Part shown: piece by piece, positions 17,607 through 26,524 of the stretch | How positions within the stretch are numbered: position 1 is the stretch's first letter | How the letters are laid out: every line of letters begins with the position of its first letter | From: Shewanella gelidimarina | Lineage (GTDB): Bacteria; Pseudomonadota; Gammaproteobacteria; Enterobacterales; Shewanellaceae | DNA length: 64,000 bases | NCBI RefSeq assembly: GCF_023283945.1 | Contig: NZ_JAKIKW010000004.1 | Span: 186,001 to 250,000 of the forward strand | Reading direction: 5' to 3' | Notes under the pieces: generated by a model | Seen by the model: the letters and a program-made list of their open reading frames with translations, nothing else | Told to the model about the DNA's origin: nothing | Database searches by the model: none | Position numbers and translations under genes: made by a program

Positions 17607-18977
17607 ATGAATTACCACGCACTACTAGCCGATATCAACGCCATTGTTTGGGGGCCTGTTACCCTTTGCCTACTGGTCGGAACCGGTCTTTATCTCACGA
17701 TTAGACTTAAACTTATTCAAGTCTTTAAACTCCCGCTAGCCCTGAGTTTGCTGTTTAAACCAGCCACCGGAAAAGGCGATTTAACCTCTTTTGCTGCGCT
17801 TTGTACTGCACTGTCGGCCACCATAGGTACCGGCAACATTGTCGGCGTTGCTACCGCGATTAAAATGGGTGGCCCAGGTGCACTGTTTTGGATGTGGCTC
17901 GCGGCTTTTTTTGGTATGGCAACCAAGTATGCCGAGTGCATGTTGGCCGTTAAATACCGAACTACGGATGCGCGAGGTAATATTGCGGGCGGCCCGATGT
18001 ATTACATTGAACGCGGACTTGGCCTTAAATGGCTGGCAAAGATCTTTGCCGTGTTTGGCGTCGGGGTGGCATTTTTTGGTATTGGTACCTTTGCCCAAGT
18101 GAATGCCATTAGCGATGCCATGACTATCGCCTTTGATGTCCCTGCGTGGGTAACGGCCATAGTGCTGACCTTAATGGTGGCCGCGGTGACATTAGGCGGC
18201 GTGAAACGCATTGCCAATGTGGCGCAAAAGGTCGTACCGACGATGGCGTTAGGTTATGTGTTTGCTTGCCTGTGGATTTTAGTGATGTTTGCCGATCAAA
18301 TACTGCCAGCACTGCAACTTGTGCTGCACTCGGCCTTTACTCCTATTTCAGCCGCCGGTGGATTTTTAGGAGCCACGGTAGCGCAGGCGCTGCAAATAGG
18401 CATCGCTCGTGGGGTGTTTTCAAATGAATCGGGTTTAGGTAGCGCACCTATAGCGGCGGCTGCCGCTAGAACCAATGAACCTGTTGAGCAGGGTATGGTG
18501 AGCATGACGGGGACGTTCTTCGATACTATTTTAATCTGTACTATGACTGGGCTAGTGTTGATTATCACCGGAGTATGGAGTGGTGACACTGCCGGAGCGG
18601 CAATGACCAGTGCCGCATTTGCTGCTGGTGGCTCAGCAATTATTGGTCAATACGTGGTGACTATCGCATTGGTTTGTTTTGCATTTACCACTATTTTAGG
18701 TTGGAATTATTATGGTGAGCGCTGTTGGTATTACTTAACGGGTCACCTTTTGGGTGAAAAAGGTGTGAAGCTATATCAGTTGACCTTTTTAAGCTTAATT
18801 GCCGTTGGTGCTTTTATCCAGTTAGATTTGATTTGGATGTTAGCGGATACAGTCAACGGCTTAATGGCGATCCCAAACTTGATCGCGTTAATTGGCTTAA
18901 GGCATGTGATTATTGCTGAAACGGATAAGTACTTTGCCAAGCGTCGCGCCGCAGTGCTTGACGAACTAAGAAACTAA
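17607..18977 (+). CDS. Alanine/glycine:cation symporter (AGCS family)
   Basis: 456-aa inner-membrane protein with about ten to eleven hydrophobic helices. The family signatures are visible: TALSATIGTGNIVGVATAIK near residue 75, GGPMYYIERGLG near 130, and ALQIGIARGVFSNESGLGSA near 265. AGCS carriers (AgcS, DagA, CycA-unrelated) import alanine or glycine with Na+ or H+. The glycine riboswitch upstream makes glycine the likely substrate; in other bacteria such switches turn on glycine export/use or turn off uptake. Monocistronic, with a hairpin (AAGTCACTT / AAGTGACTT, 18995-19034) after the stop but no T run. Confidence 0.92.
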   Translation: MNYHALLADINAIVWGPVTLCLLVGTGLYLTIRLKLIQVFKLPLALSLLFKPATGKGDLTSFAALCTALSATIGTGNIVGVATAIKMGGPGALFWMWLAAFFGMATKYAECMLAVKYRTTDARGNIAGGPMYYIERGLGLKWLAKIFAVFGVGVAFFGIGTFAQVNAISDAMTIAFDVPAWVTAIVLTLMVAAVTLGGVKRIANVAQKVVPTMALGYVFACLWILVMFADQILPALQLVLHSAFTPISAAGGFLGATVAQALQIGIARGVFSNESGLGSAPIAAAAARTNEPVEQGMVSMTGTFFDTILICTMTGLVLIITGVWSGDTAGAAMTSAAFAAGGSAIIGQYVVTIALVCFAFTTILGWNYYGERCWYYLTGHLLGEKGVKLYQLTFLSLIAVGAFIQLDLIWMLADTVNGLMAIPNLIALIGLRHVIIAETDKYFAKRRAAVLDELRN

Positions 18978-19269
18978 TCATTAATCTGGGTTTAAAGTCA
19001 CTTCACTGCGCGTTTATGGGGAGTAAAGTGACTTATTATGATGTCTCGTTTTGGCTTCGAGGCATAACGAGTTAAGTGTCATTAATTCTACACCGTTCGC
19101 TAAATAGCTGAATAAGTCCTTTATGCAGCCACATAACGGAATAAAGTTAGCCAAATACCAGTTGAAGTAGGACTTGGCTATCGACAATATAGCTCAATCC
19201 TTATAAATTATCCGGCTTACCCTTTTTTACGTCGTAGTGGCGTTAAAATCGCTCATATGAGGAATGTTC

Positions 19270-22200
19270 ATGGTTCAACAAGGCTACTCTTTACTGCGTA
19301 TTATCATCATTGACAGTTTTTGGAAGGGGCAAGTTAATGAGCTTGATTTAAGCGGCCACACGCAGTTAGAGGGAACCAATGGTGCAGGTAAAACCTCATT
19401 AATGCGCTTATTGCCATTATTTTATGGCATGCGCCCGAGTGACATTGTCAGCAAGGTTGATCAGGCGCGTAATTTTGTCGATTATTATCTGCCACGTGCT
19501 TCAAGTATGTTGATTTATGAGTATCAACGCCCCCATGGACAAACGTGCATGGTACTAGTGTGTAGCGATGGCCGCGGCGCGCAGTATAAATTTATTGATG
19601 CGGCTTATAACAGTGAACACTTTATTGGCGATAATCATCAACGTCGATCAATTAAAGAAATTGAAGGCTTTTATCGGCAGATAGGCTGTGACTCAACCAG
19701 CTATTTAGCCGTTGAAAAGTACCGTCAAGTGATCCAAAATCTCCGCAGTGGCCGAAAATTAAAAGATGTACGCCAACTGCAAAATCGCTACAGCTTTTGT
19801 GAACAGTCTAGTCCGCATATCGATAAAGTGATTAACGGCACCATCGAAAAGAACCTCGATTTTGAAGCTGTGAAACGTATGCTGGTAGCTATCGCGAGTG
19901 ACTATCTTGCCCGAGGTACAGCGGAAGAGAAAGAGCAAATAAGCCTCAATAAAGAGGACATCAGCAGTTGGTTGGCTGATATTCAAGCAAGCCGTGCGGT
20001 ACAAAAAGTAGCAGATAAAATTGGCCTGTGGCAGGGTGAATTTAATAGCCTAGATAGTCTATTGAACAAGCTTCAGCACCTGCATTTTGAAATACTAGCC
20101 CATCAAGTAAGCCTTAATGAACAGCAAGAGACCAGCGCTGAAAAGAAAAAGCAGGCACAACAACAGCTTTCAACTCTGTTACATGAGCTAGAAACGACCA
20201 AGCAAGCATTGAGTAAGCAGGTGTCTAACTTAAAGGCAGATATTGAGGGTGATCAAAGCCGGATTGATCTACTCGATACTGACAAGATGAAGTATGACGA
20301 TGATGATGCGGCAAATTATCAGCTGCAAGCTGACAGAGCACCGCATATCCAAGATCAGCTTAATGAGATCAATGCGATTATTAATGCCTTTGAAGGCAAT
20401 ATTAATAAGTTGCAGCAAAAATTTGCCGATCTGATCCAAACATTAAAATTTCAACACTTGCAAGATCAAACCAACAATCAAACCAAAGTGACCAGTATTC
20501 GTGAGGTTGCCACTCAAAAACTCACTAAAATCATTGATGTTGATCGGTTACAAAATCGCGAACTTGAGCAGCAACTGAATGGGCGTAATGTCGCCCTGCA
20601 GCTGAAGAAACAGCAGCTAGAAAGTGATCTTAAACTAGAGCAGCAAAAATTATCTCAGGTGCAGCTCAATCAAGTACAGCTCGCGCCAGAGTTGCAGCAA
20701 GATATCGAGCAAAACACGCAAGCGCTAAGTGATGCTAAAGATAAACAGAACAGTTTGTATAAAGCGCATTCTCAAGCGCTGCAGCAATATAACGGTCTAA
20801 TCAAGCGCCGCGATAATCAGTTAGAGAAATATGCTCAAGAAAAACGCCAGTTAGAGGGGCTCTCGGCGGAATATGAGCAGGTACGTGCACAGCTTATTCC
20901 TGCTGATGGCTCGTTACAGTATTTCCTTGATAACGAAGCACAAGCAAAAAACTGGAAAGATAATATTGGTCGCTTACTGACAAGCGAACAGTTAACGCGT
21001 TGTGACCTAGCTCCTACATGGGTCGGCGGCGACAGTTTTTATGGGCTTTCTCTCGATTTAGCACCTTTACAGAGCAATGACTCACTGTTTCTCGATGAGA
21101 TCCAGTTACGCGAAAAGTATGAAGCACTGGGGGATAAAATAACCGAGCAAGCTGCTCGAATAGAACAGCTCGATGAGCATATTGGCTTATTAACCAAAGA
21201 GATCTCAGCTGCGGAAGCTGATTGCGCAACGGCGACGCAGGATTTGACCAAAAATGAACTCAATTTGCAGCAGCTAAACGTGCAAAAAGAGAATTTTGAG
21301 GTTAAAAGAGCAGTGGCGATTAAGGCTTATACCGATGCCGTTAATCAGCAACTCAAAACGTTAGAGTCTGAACAGAAGCGCTTAGTCAAACAGCAACAAC
21401 AGTATACTGAAGATGCTGAAGAACAGCGCCATGAACTGCATAATCAACTGCTTGAAAAGCGTATGGTGGTAGAAGGCGACCGTGATAGTCAGCTGGCATT
21501 GTTAGTGGAGGAGAGCGTAGAGAGTGACGCGAACTATAAGCAACGTTTAAAAGATCTGAAAAAGCAGCAAAACACCGATCTGGCCAAACTTGATCCTGAC
21601 GGAGAGGTCGATAAGCGCACCACTGAGCGCAAGGCGATAGAGCAAGCGTTGAAGCAATGTGCTGTGTTTGAGCAAAAGGCACATCACTATCAGCACTTTA
21701 TGACTGACCGCTATTGTCATCGTGATGGTTTAGTTGAGCAAAATCAGAATCGATTAGTGCAACAGCGGAGTATTGAAACTCAGCTTGAAGATGCTAACGT
21801 GCGACTCAATAGTGATATCACTGCGCTACGCAGCGATATTAAAAAACTGAATGATAAAAAAACCTATGCCGAGGAGTTGCTCAATCAATTAGCGGAGAGC
21901 CAACGTCACTGTGAAAAGCAGGGCATTGAAGCGCAGGAGTCTGCAGGTCAACCACATAACCAAGCAGATCTCAGTGTAAGTTTTTGCGCCGATTGGCTCA
22001 ATCAATTTAAAGTGATTGAAAAACGCTTAGGCGAGCAGCTTAATAAGTTTAACGACGGTTTTAAAAAGAAACATGCCAGCAGCGATCTGTACGATAACTG
22101 GCAAAAACTGGTGGCTGAGCACGATAACTTTAGTGCCGCAAAGAGTTTGTTTAAATACCGAGAGCCAATAGTCGAGCTGTTAAGCAGTGCTCAGCAAAAG

Positions 22201-22977
22201 CAAAAAAACACTTACCAGTTGGTGTCGGTTAACGCCACCATGATCAATGAGTTTTATCAACATGTTGAGAACTTTGCCAGACAAATTAAAACGATAGGTA
22301 AGCAACTGTCGACAAAGGTGACTGGGCTTGCCCATTTTGATGCGTTAGCAGAGATCAGCGTCACCACCGTGATGAAGCAAGAAGAGTTGGAATACTGGGG
22401 ATCGTTAAAAGAGTTTTCAAAAGCCTATGATCTATGCCGCGATCAATTAAGCGATGGTGTGGGTGAGATCCCCGACGATCTTGTTTATGCGATGCAAAAA
22501 TTAGCGACTTACCTGCCCAGTGAAGGTTTTGTATTAAACCACTGCAATCTGTTTGATATTGAATTTACGATTACTGAAAAAGGGCACGTTAAACATGCCC
22601 GTAATGCACGCCAACTCAAAAAAGTGAGTTCGACGGGCCTATCGTATTTGGCGATGCTATCGTTGTTTGCTGGCCTACTTGGGATGTTGCGTGGCGAAAG
22701 CCAATTTAGCAGTCAGATAATTTTACCGGTGGATGAGTTGGGTGAATTAGCGGCTGAAAATATTGATCTGCTATTGAAAATGTTTAGCGATAACGACATT
22801 CATATTTTATCGGCTTCGCCATCCACTGACCGTCATATTTTATCTCTATACGATAGACACTATAAGTTGAAAGATAATAAAATTTATCATGCTGAAATCC
22901 CGCAATCGCGCCTCGATGAACTTCTGGCGAATCGAACCAGTCAGCAACAAACGGCTACCGCTAAGCAGGAGTTATAA
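19270..22977 (+). CDS. SMC-like ATPase of a Wadjet/Mks-type condensin (JetC/MksB-like)
   Basis: 1235 aa from the ATG at 19270, chosen because GAGGA (19259-19263) is correctly spaced for it and not for the ATG at 19264. N-terminal Walker A GTNGAGKTS (residues 35-43) within an ABC head, long coiled-coil arms (about 230-1000, rich in Q, L, E, K), then a C-terminal half-head with KVSSTGLSYLAMLSLF in the signature position and ILPVDELGELAAENIDLLLK as Walker B (D1155, E1156) followed by HILSASPSTD. This is the SMC/MukB/JetC plan. In Wadjet the SMC motor extrudes DNA loops and recognises small circular DNA. Its stop overlaps the next start (TAATG). Confidence 0.85.
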   Translation: MVQQGYSLLRIIIIDSFWKGQVNELDLSGHTQLEGTNGAGKTSLMRLLPLFYGMRPSDIVSKVDQARNFVDYYLPRASSMLIYEYQRPHGQTCMVLVCSDGRGAQYKFIDAAYNSEHFIGDNHQRRSIKEIEGFYRQIGCDSTSYLAVEKYRQVIQNLRSGRKLKDVRQLQNRYSFCEQSSPHIDKVINGTIEKNLDFEAVKRMLVAIASDYLARGTAEEKEQISLNKEDISSWLADIQASRAVQKVADKIGLWQGEFNSLDSLLNKLQHLHFEILAHQVSLNEQQETSAEKKKQAQQQLSTLLHELETTKQALSKQVSNLKADIEGDQSRIDLLDTDKMKYDDDDAANYQLQADRAPHIQDQLNEINAIINAFEGNINKLQQKFADLIQTLKFQHLQDQTNNQTKVTSIREVATQKLTKIIDVDRLQNRELEQQLNGRNVALQLKKQQLESDLKLEQQKLSQVQLNQVQLAPELQQDIEQNTQALSDAKDKQNSLYKAHSQALQQYNGLIKRRDNQLEKYAQEKRQLEGLSAEYEQVRAQLIPADGSLQYFLDNEAQAKNWKDNIGRLLTSEQLTRCDLAPTWVGGDSFYGLSLDLAPLQSNDSLFLDEIQLREKYEALGDKITEQAARIEQLDEHIGLLTKEISAAEADCATATQDLTKNELNLQQLNVQKENFEVKRAVAIKAYTDAVNQQLKTLESEQKRLVKQQQQYTEDAEEQRHELHNQLLEKRMVVEGDRDSQLALLVEESVESDANYKQRLKDLKKQQNTDLAKLDPDGEVDKRTTERKAIEQALKQCAVFEQKAHHYQHFMTDRYCHRDGLVEQNQNRLVQQRSIETQLEDANVRLNSDITALRSDIKKLNDKKTYAEELLNQLAESQRHCEKQGIEAQESAGQPHNQADLSVSFCADWLNQFKVIEKRLGEQLNKFNDGFKKKHASSDLYDNWQKLVAEHDNFSAAKSLFKYREPIVELLSSAQQKQKNTYQLVSVNATMINEFYQHVENFARQIKTIGKQLSTKVTGLAHFDALAEISVTTVMKQEELEYWGSLKEFSKAYDLCRDQLSDGVGEIPDDLVYAMQKLATYLPSEGFVLNHCNLFDIEFTITEKGHVKHARNARQLKKVSSTGLSYLAMLSLFAGLLGMLRGESQFSSQIILPVDELGELAAENIDLLLKMFSDNDIHILSASPSTDRHILSLYDRHYKLKDNKIYHAEIPQSRLDELLANRTSQQQTATAKQEL

Positions 22978-23600
22978 TGTTTAAACAGACGATTCAAAAG
23001 CTGCTCACTGGAGAAGTGATTTGCGAAACCGCCTTTGCTGAAGAATTTACCTACCTTAAAGTGGACAGTGAGTTTGAGCGAGTCAGTGATTTTTTGTCGA
23101 ATCTCGATCGTAACTTAACCTATCTTGATGGTGCGGATGCCTATTACTGCACATTTATGCAGGTGGACCAAAGTAATTCTGCCGAGTTGTCAGCGTTGTT
23201 TAACGAAATGCGTAGCGTGTTTAGGCCATTAGTCGAATTCTTAGATTTACTGCTGACCGCGACCCAAGCTGATCTGCCTTTGCATGGTAAATCAGTGGTT
23301 AATATTAACGCACTATTCGAACCGTTCGAGCAAGATCAAACTTTACGTGATCAACTAAGACGGTTGACCTCGATTAAGCCGTTTAAAACCAATAAAGAAG
23401 AAACCAGAGAGCAGCTTGCGACCTTATTTAATAAGCTCGAAGATATGCACTATTTTGTCCGTAAAAACCCGGGTAGTAGTCGTTATTTCGCCACGGCGCG
23501 GTTTGATCTTATTTACTGCTTAATTGAGTTTTTAAATGATTCAGAGCAAGTCGAGTTGCCGGATGAGCAGAGCGAACAACAAGATGAGTTATTGTTTTAA
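22977..23600 (+). CDS. Condensin kite subunit, MukE/MksE/JetB-like
   Basis: 207 aa, no signal or membrane segment, acidic C-terminus (EQVELPDEQSEQQDELLF). It is predicted mostly helical with a winged-helix-like region near 110-180 (DQLRRLTSIKPFKTNKEETR, then HYFVRKNPGSSRYFATARFD), in keeping with a MukE-type kite protein. The assignment rests chiefly on size, position between the SMC gene and a MukF-like gene, and single-base stop/start overlaps with both (22977 and 23600), which imply equimolar, coupled translation. Sequence motifs of this subunit are weak in all such systems. Confidence 0.68.
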   Translation: MFKQTIQKLLTGEVICETAFAEEFTYLKVDSEFERVSDFLSNLDRNLTYLDGADAYYCTFMQVDQSNSAELSALFNEMRSVFRPLVEFLDLLLTATQADLPLHGKSVVNINALFEPFEQDQTLRDQLRRLTSIKPFKTNKEETREQLATLFNKLEDMHYFVRKNPGSSRYFATARFDLIYCLIEFLNDSEQVELPDEQSEQQDELLF

Positions 23601-24841
23601 TGGCAGGCTTTGATGCAGGACAGGTCGCAGCGCTGCTGAGAAAAATAGGCGCTAACGATGAGCTATTGGCTAACGCCTATGTCTACGGCTCGATAGCGGC
23701 AGACAGCCAAGATGGCAAAACTATTTCGACCTTACACAAGGCGGGTTTACTGCGCCCTGATGATGAGGCCGGTGAGTTTAGGGTCACCACAGACTTTAAA
23801 CGTATGCTTAACCGTTTGATGCGCAAGCAAAGCAGTTATCGTCAGTTAACCGATATGGGTAAGGTGATTGAAGCGCTGGACGAAACGGTGAAAGATTATC
23901 AACTGTCGGTACAGGCTAATCATTCTGAAGATGCGGATCTGTTTTTAGAACAACTTGATGATCTGTTATATGAAACCAAAGATGGATTAAACAATAACCT
24001 CGACAATATGCATTATGGCATTGTGAGCCAATTTGGTTTTGTCAGTAGCTTAGCGAACAAGATAAGACAAAACGAACGCTACTTGAACCATGCCCAAAAT
24101 CTACTGACCGAGCTGCAACAAATTGATCCTGAAGCTTGTTATGAGTGGATAAACTGGCCGTGTCCAAATGAGTTTGCCCGTAAAATTACCGGTTTTGTCT
24201 ATTGGTTTAACCAAGTGTTGCCTAGGTTACGTTTCATTATCGACAACATGCGTCTGAGCCTGTTTCGCCTGCGTCGTGATGAGAAAAAAGCCAATCAACT
24301 GCGCAGCATGGCGCGTTTTTTACGTCAGCACCCTGAGTTTGATCTAAGCGATAATCTGTATGAGCAGCCTGCATTGCCTGAAGGCTTAAAATTAGCCCCA
24401 GCGATGGCGCTTAAATCTTATGTTGATACGCGTAATACCGCGTTAGAAGCACCGCTTATTCAGTTAGTTCAAGCTTTGCGAAAGCAATCTATCGCTCAGG
24501 ATGTGAAGGAGCGAGAGACTGCAGAGATTGAGCTTAAGCCGATAGAGCGAGTGAGCTATCAAAGTGACTTTTTTGATCTGCAAGCTGAATTGCTGTTTGA
24601 GCAAGTCATTACGACTAATGCCCCCATCTCCGCCTTAGTATTTTGGCGACAGTCACAGAATGATTGGCAAGAAAATGCTCATAGCATCAAGCCAAAAGCC
24701 TGGATTGAATTGGTGTTTAGCTGCTATTGCAAGCTAACCAATGAACAACAAGCCGCGTTTAGCATCAATATGAAAGGGGTCCAACTTGCGGGGACATCCG
24801 ATAACTTCAGCTACCACGATGTGGTGATCGGCTTAAATTAA
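23600..24841 (+). CDS. Condensin kleisin-like subunit, MukF/MksF/JetA-like
   Basis: 413 aa. The N-terminal 80 residues look like a winged helix (STLHKAGLLRPDDEAGEFRV, TTDFKRMLNRLMRKQ), the middle is a long helical bundle (100-280), and the C-terminal 90 residues form a second small domain: the layout of MukF/JetA kleisins, which bridge the two SMC heads and bind the kite dimer. In known Wadjet operons the JetA gene comes first; here it is third. Overlaps the upstream gene by one base. Assignment is from architecture and context. Confidence 0.68.
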   Translation: MAGFDAGQVAALLRKIGANDELLANAYVYGSIAADSQDGKTISTLHKAGLLRPDDEAGEFRVTTDFKRMLNRLMRKQSSYRQLTDMGKVIEALDETVKDYQLSVQANHSEDADLFLEQLDDLLYETKDGLNNNLDNMHYGIVSQFGFVSSLANKIRQNERYLNHAQNLLTELQQIDPEACYEWINWPCPNEFARKITGFVYWFNQVLPRLRFIIDNMRLSLFRLRRDEKKANQLRSMARFLRQHPEFDLSDNLYEQPALPEGLKLAPAMALKSYVDTRNTALEAPLIQLVQALRKQSIAQDVKERETAEIELKPIERVSYQSDFFDLQAELLFEQVITTNAPISALVFWRQSQNDWQENAHSIKPKAWIELVFSCYCKLTNEQQAAFSINMKGVQLAGTSDNFSYHDVVIGLN

Positions 24842-25031
24842 TCGCAGTGCTCTCTATTGCGGTTGTTCAATTTGTAAGAGTTTGAATTTTATCCATCTGA
24901 ATAAAGTAGGTCTTCATCAGCATGGATGTAAGGCAAAGCCCCATGGATGGGGTTACGGCGGCCTTGCAGATGAATGACAGCAGTGCTAAATAAACAACGT
25001 TTGAAAATCGCGCTTTGAATATAGGTTATGT

Positions 25032-25910
25032 ATGCAAAAAGGCTTGTTTAACGATACCCAAAAACTGCTGCGTAAATATTCTGCAGGTGACAAGATTCCA
25101 AGTAAAGAGTATTTAAAACGCCTAAAGTCGGACTATGATTTTGGTGTGTTTTCAGCTGGCTATTTTACTTACGCCATTGCTGATAAAATACGGCTCATTA
25201 ATAAAGTTAAACAGCAGTTGGACGCGCATCTTGAGTTTGACCCCTATCCAGAACCACAAAGTCGACATGACAATTCAAAGACCGATAGAAATGAGAAGTT
25301 AAATAGCTACCCTGTTAGCCGTGACTTTATTCTCATTAACAGCATCAATGGTTTGAAAATCAACAAACAACTGATCGCTAAATCGCCATTTTCTTCATTG
25401 GGACTGTCAATAAAAGCTGACGAAATCGACAGTATTGAACACCCATACATCGTGCTGGTGGAGAACCTGACATTAATGGCTAACTTGGCGCAGCTCATCC
25501 TACCAGAGGCTTTAAAAGATGCATTGTGGGTATACCGTGGTGACGTAAAGCCCAGCCAGCAAACCGGAACTGCCTATCAATTTTTTAGGCGTTGGCAACA
25601 TAACGCCAGCTATAAACTGGTCTGTTTTAGCGATTTAGATCCAAAGGGTATTGAGATCGCTTACACCAGCCAAGCGCATTACTGGTTGTCACCAACGGAT
25701 TGTGAGGCGGCGCTTGCGATTGCAGTAAAGCTAGAAGGAATTGAGCAAGAGTGGCATAACCAAAACGAAGCACGTCTTTATTTGCATGGTCAAAAGCTCC
25801 TACCCGCTCAATGTCTGTTAGCGTTCTCGCTAGTGAATGATCAACGTATAACACTAAAGCAAGAACACATGCTAAGCCATCATTTGCCGTTGCAGCTATT
25901 TGCTTTGTAG
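25032..25910 (+). CDS. TOPRIM nuclease subunit, JetD/MksG-like
   Basis: 292 aa. The C-terminal half carries a TOPRIM core: YIVLVENLTLM with Glu144, then LWVYRGDVKPSQQTG, and VCFSDLDPKGIEIA with the D-x-D pair Asp201/Asp203. JetD of Wadjet has the same order (E-N, then D-x-D-x-x-G) and cleaves DNA trapped by the JetABC motor. The N-terminal 110 residues would be the arm or winged-helix part. A 190-bp gap separates it from the MukF-like gene, so it may have its own promoter; the gap contains a CCCCAT-gg-ATGGGG palindrome (24939-24952) in a segment that looks like a dispersed repeat. Confidence 0.75.
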   Translation: MQKGLFNDTQKLLRKYSAGDKIPSKEYLKRLKSDYDFGVFSAGYFTYAIADKIRLINKVKQQLDAHLEFDPYPEPQSRHDNSKTDRNEKLNSYPVSRDFILINSINGLKINKQLIAKSPFSSLGLSIKADEIDSIEHPYIVLVENLTLMANLAQLILPEALKDALWVYRGDVKPSQQTGTAYQFFRRWQHNASYKLVCFSDLDPKGIEIAYTSQAHYWLSPTDCEAALAIAVKLEGIEQEWHNQNEARLYLHGQKLLPAQCLLAFSLVNDQRITLKQEHMLSHHLPLQLFAL

Positions 25911-26524
25911 ACGAAGGCTGTCTATTTACAGTCATTTGTTGAGATGTTCTTGCGATAAATATCCTCTCCTTGAAGGCTCCTTGAAGACGTTATCATTATT
26001 GATTAGCGTTATGGGGCTTTATCGTTTGGCATCACCAGAGTATTGAGCTACCACTTTTACTGGCGATGTCACCGGCGCTAAAGTGTGCGCCAAGTCGCTG
26101 TTAGAGTAGAAAGCTGACCGTTGCTCACTTTATATAAAACTGCTTAACACCATGTAGTAGATATTTAATTTGTCGCCGCTAGTGTTGCTGGTTTTTAATT
26201 CTGTAGCTTGCGTTCTTTTGGGTTGTTTACACTGCTTTTTTTTGAAAGGTAAAAAAGTGGACGTTGTGTAAATGTTACTTTTGTAGGCGTTAATCTGGGT
26301 TGTTTGTGGTTTTAGTTGGTGTTTTTTTGATTCTATACAGTATCTTAGTGTGAATGCTCTATTTTGTTATAAGTTTGTTTTATAAAGTAATTCGGTGTTT
26401 TTGATTGAATTTATTGCCAGCATGTTTCACTATCCTAACCACAAATAGGCGACTAGTACTAAGTCGTCATGATTGAAGGCAATAGAAGACATGCGATAAG
26501 ACATGTCGAATATAAGGCAAGTTA
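25911..26524. other. 614-bp intergenic region before the symporter gene
   Basis: AT-rich, especially after 26150, with many T runs. No open frame with motifs, no clear terminator for the SMC locus, and no repeat I can define. It presumably holds the promoter and leader of the symporter gene at 26525. Confidence 0.5.

Noticed and set aside
17717-18589. Several frames antisense or offset within the AGCS symporter gene
   Set aside because: All are shadows of a well-defined membrane protein gene with GC-rich third positions.
22977-24841. Canonical MukBEF chromosome condensin
   Set aside because: MukBEF has order F-E-B, a larger MukB and no TOPRIM partner; the presence of the fourth gene and the VSSTGLS signature favour the Jet/Mks branch.
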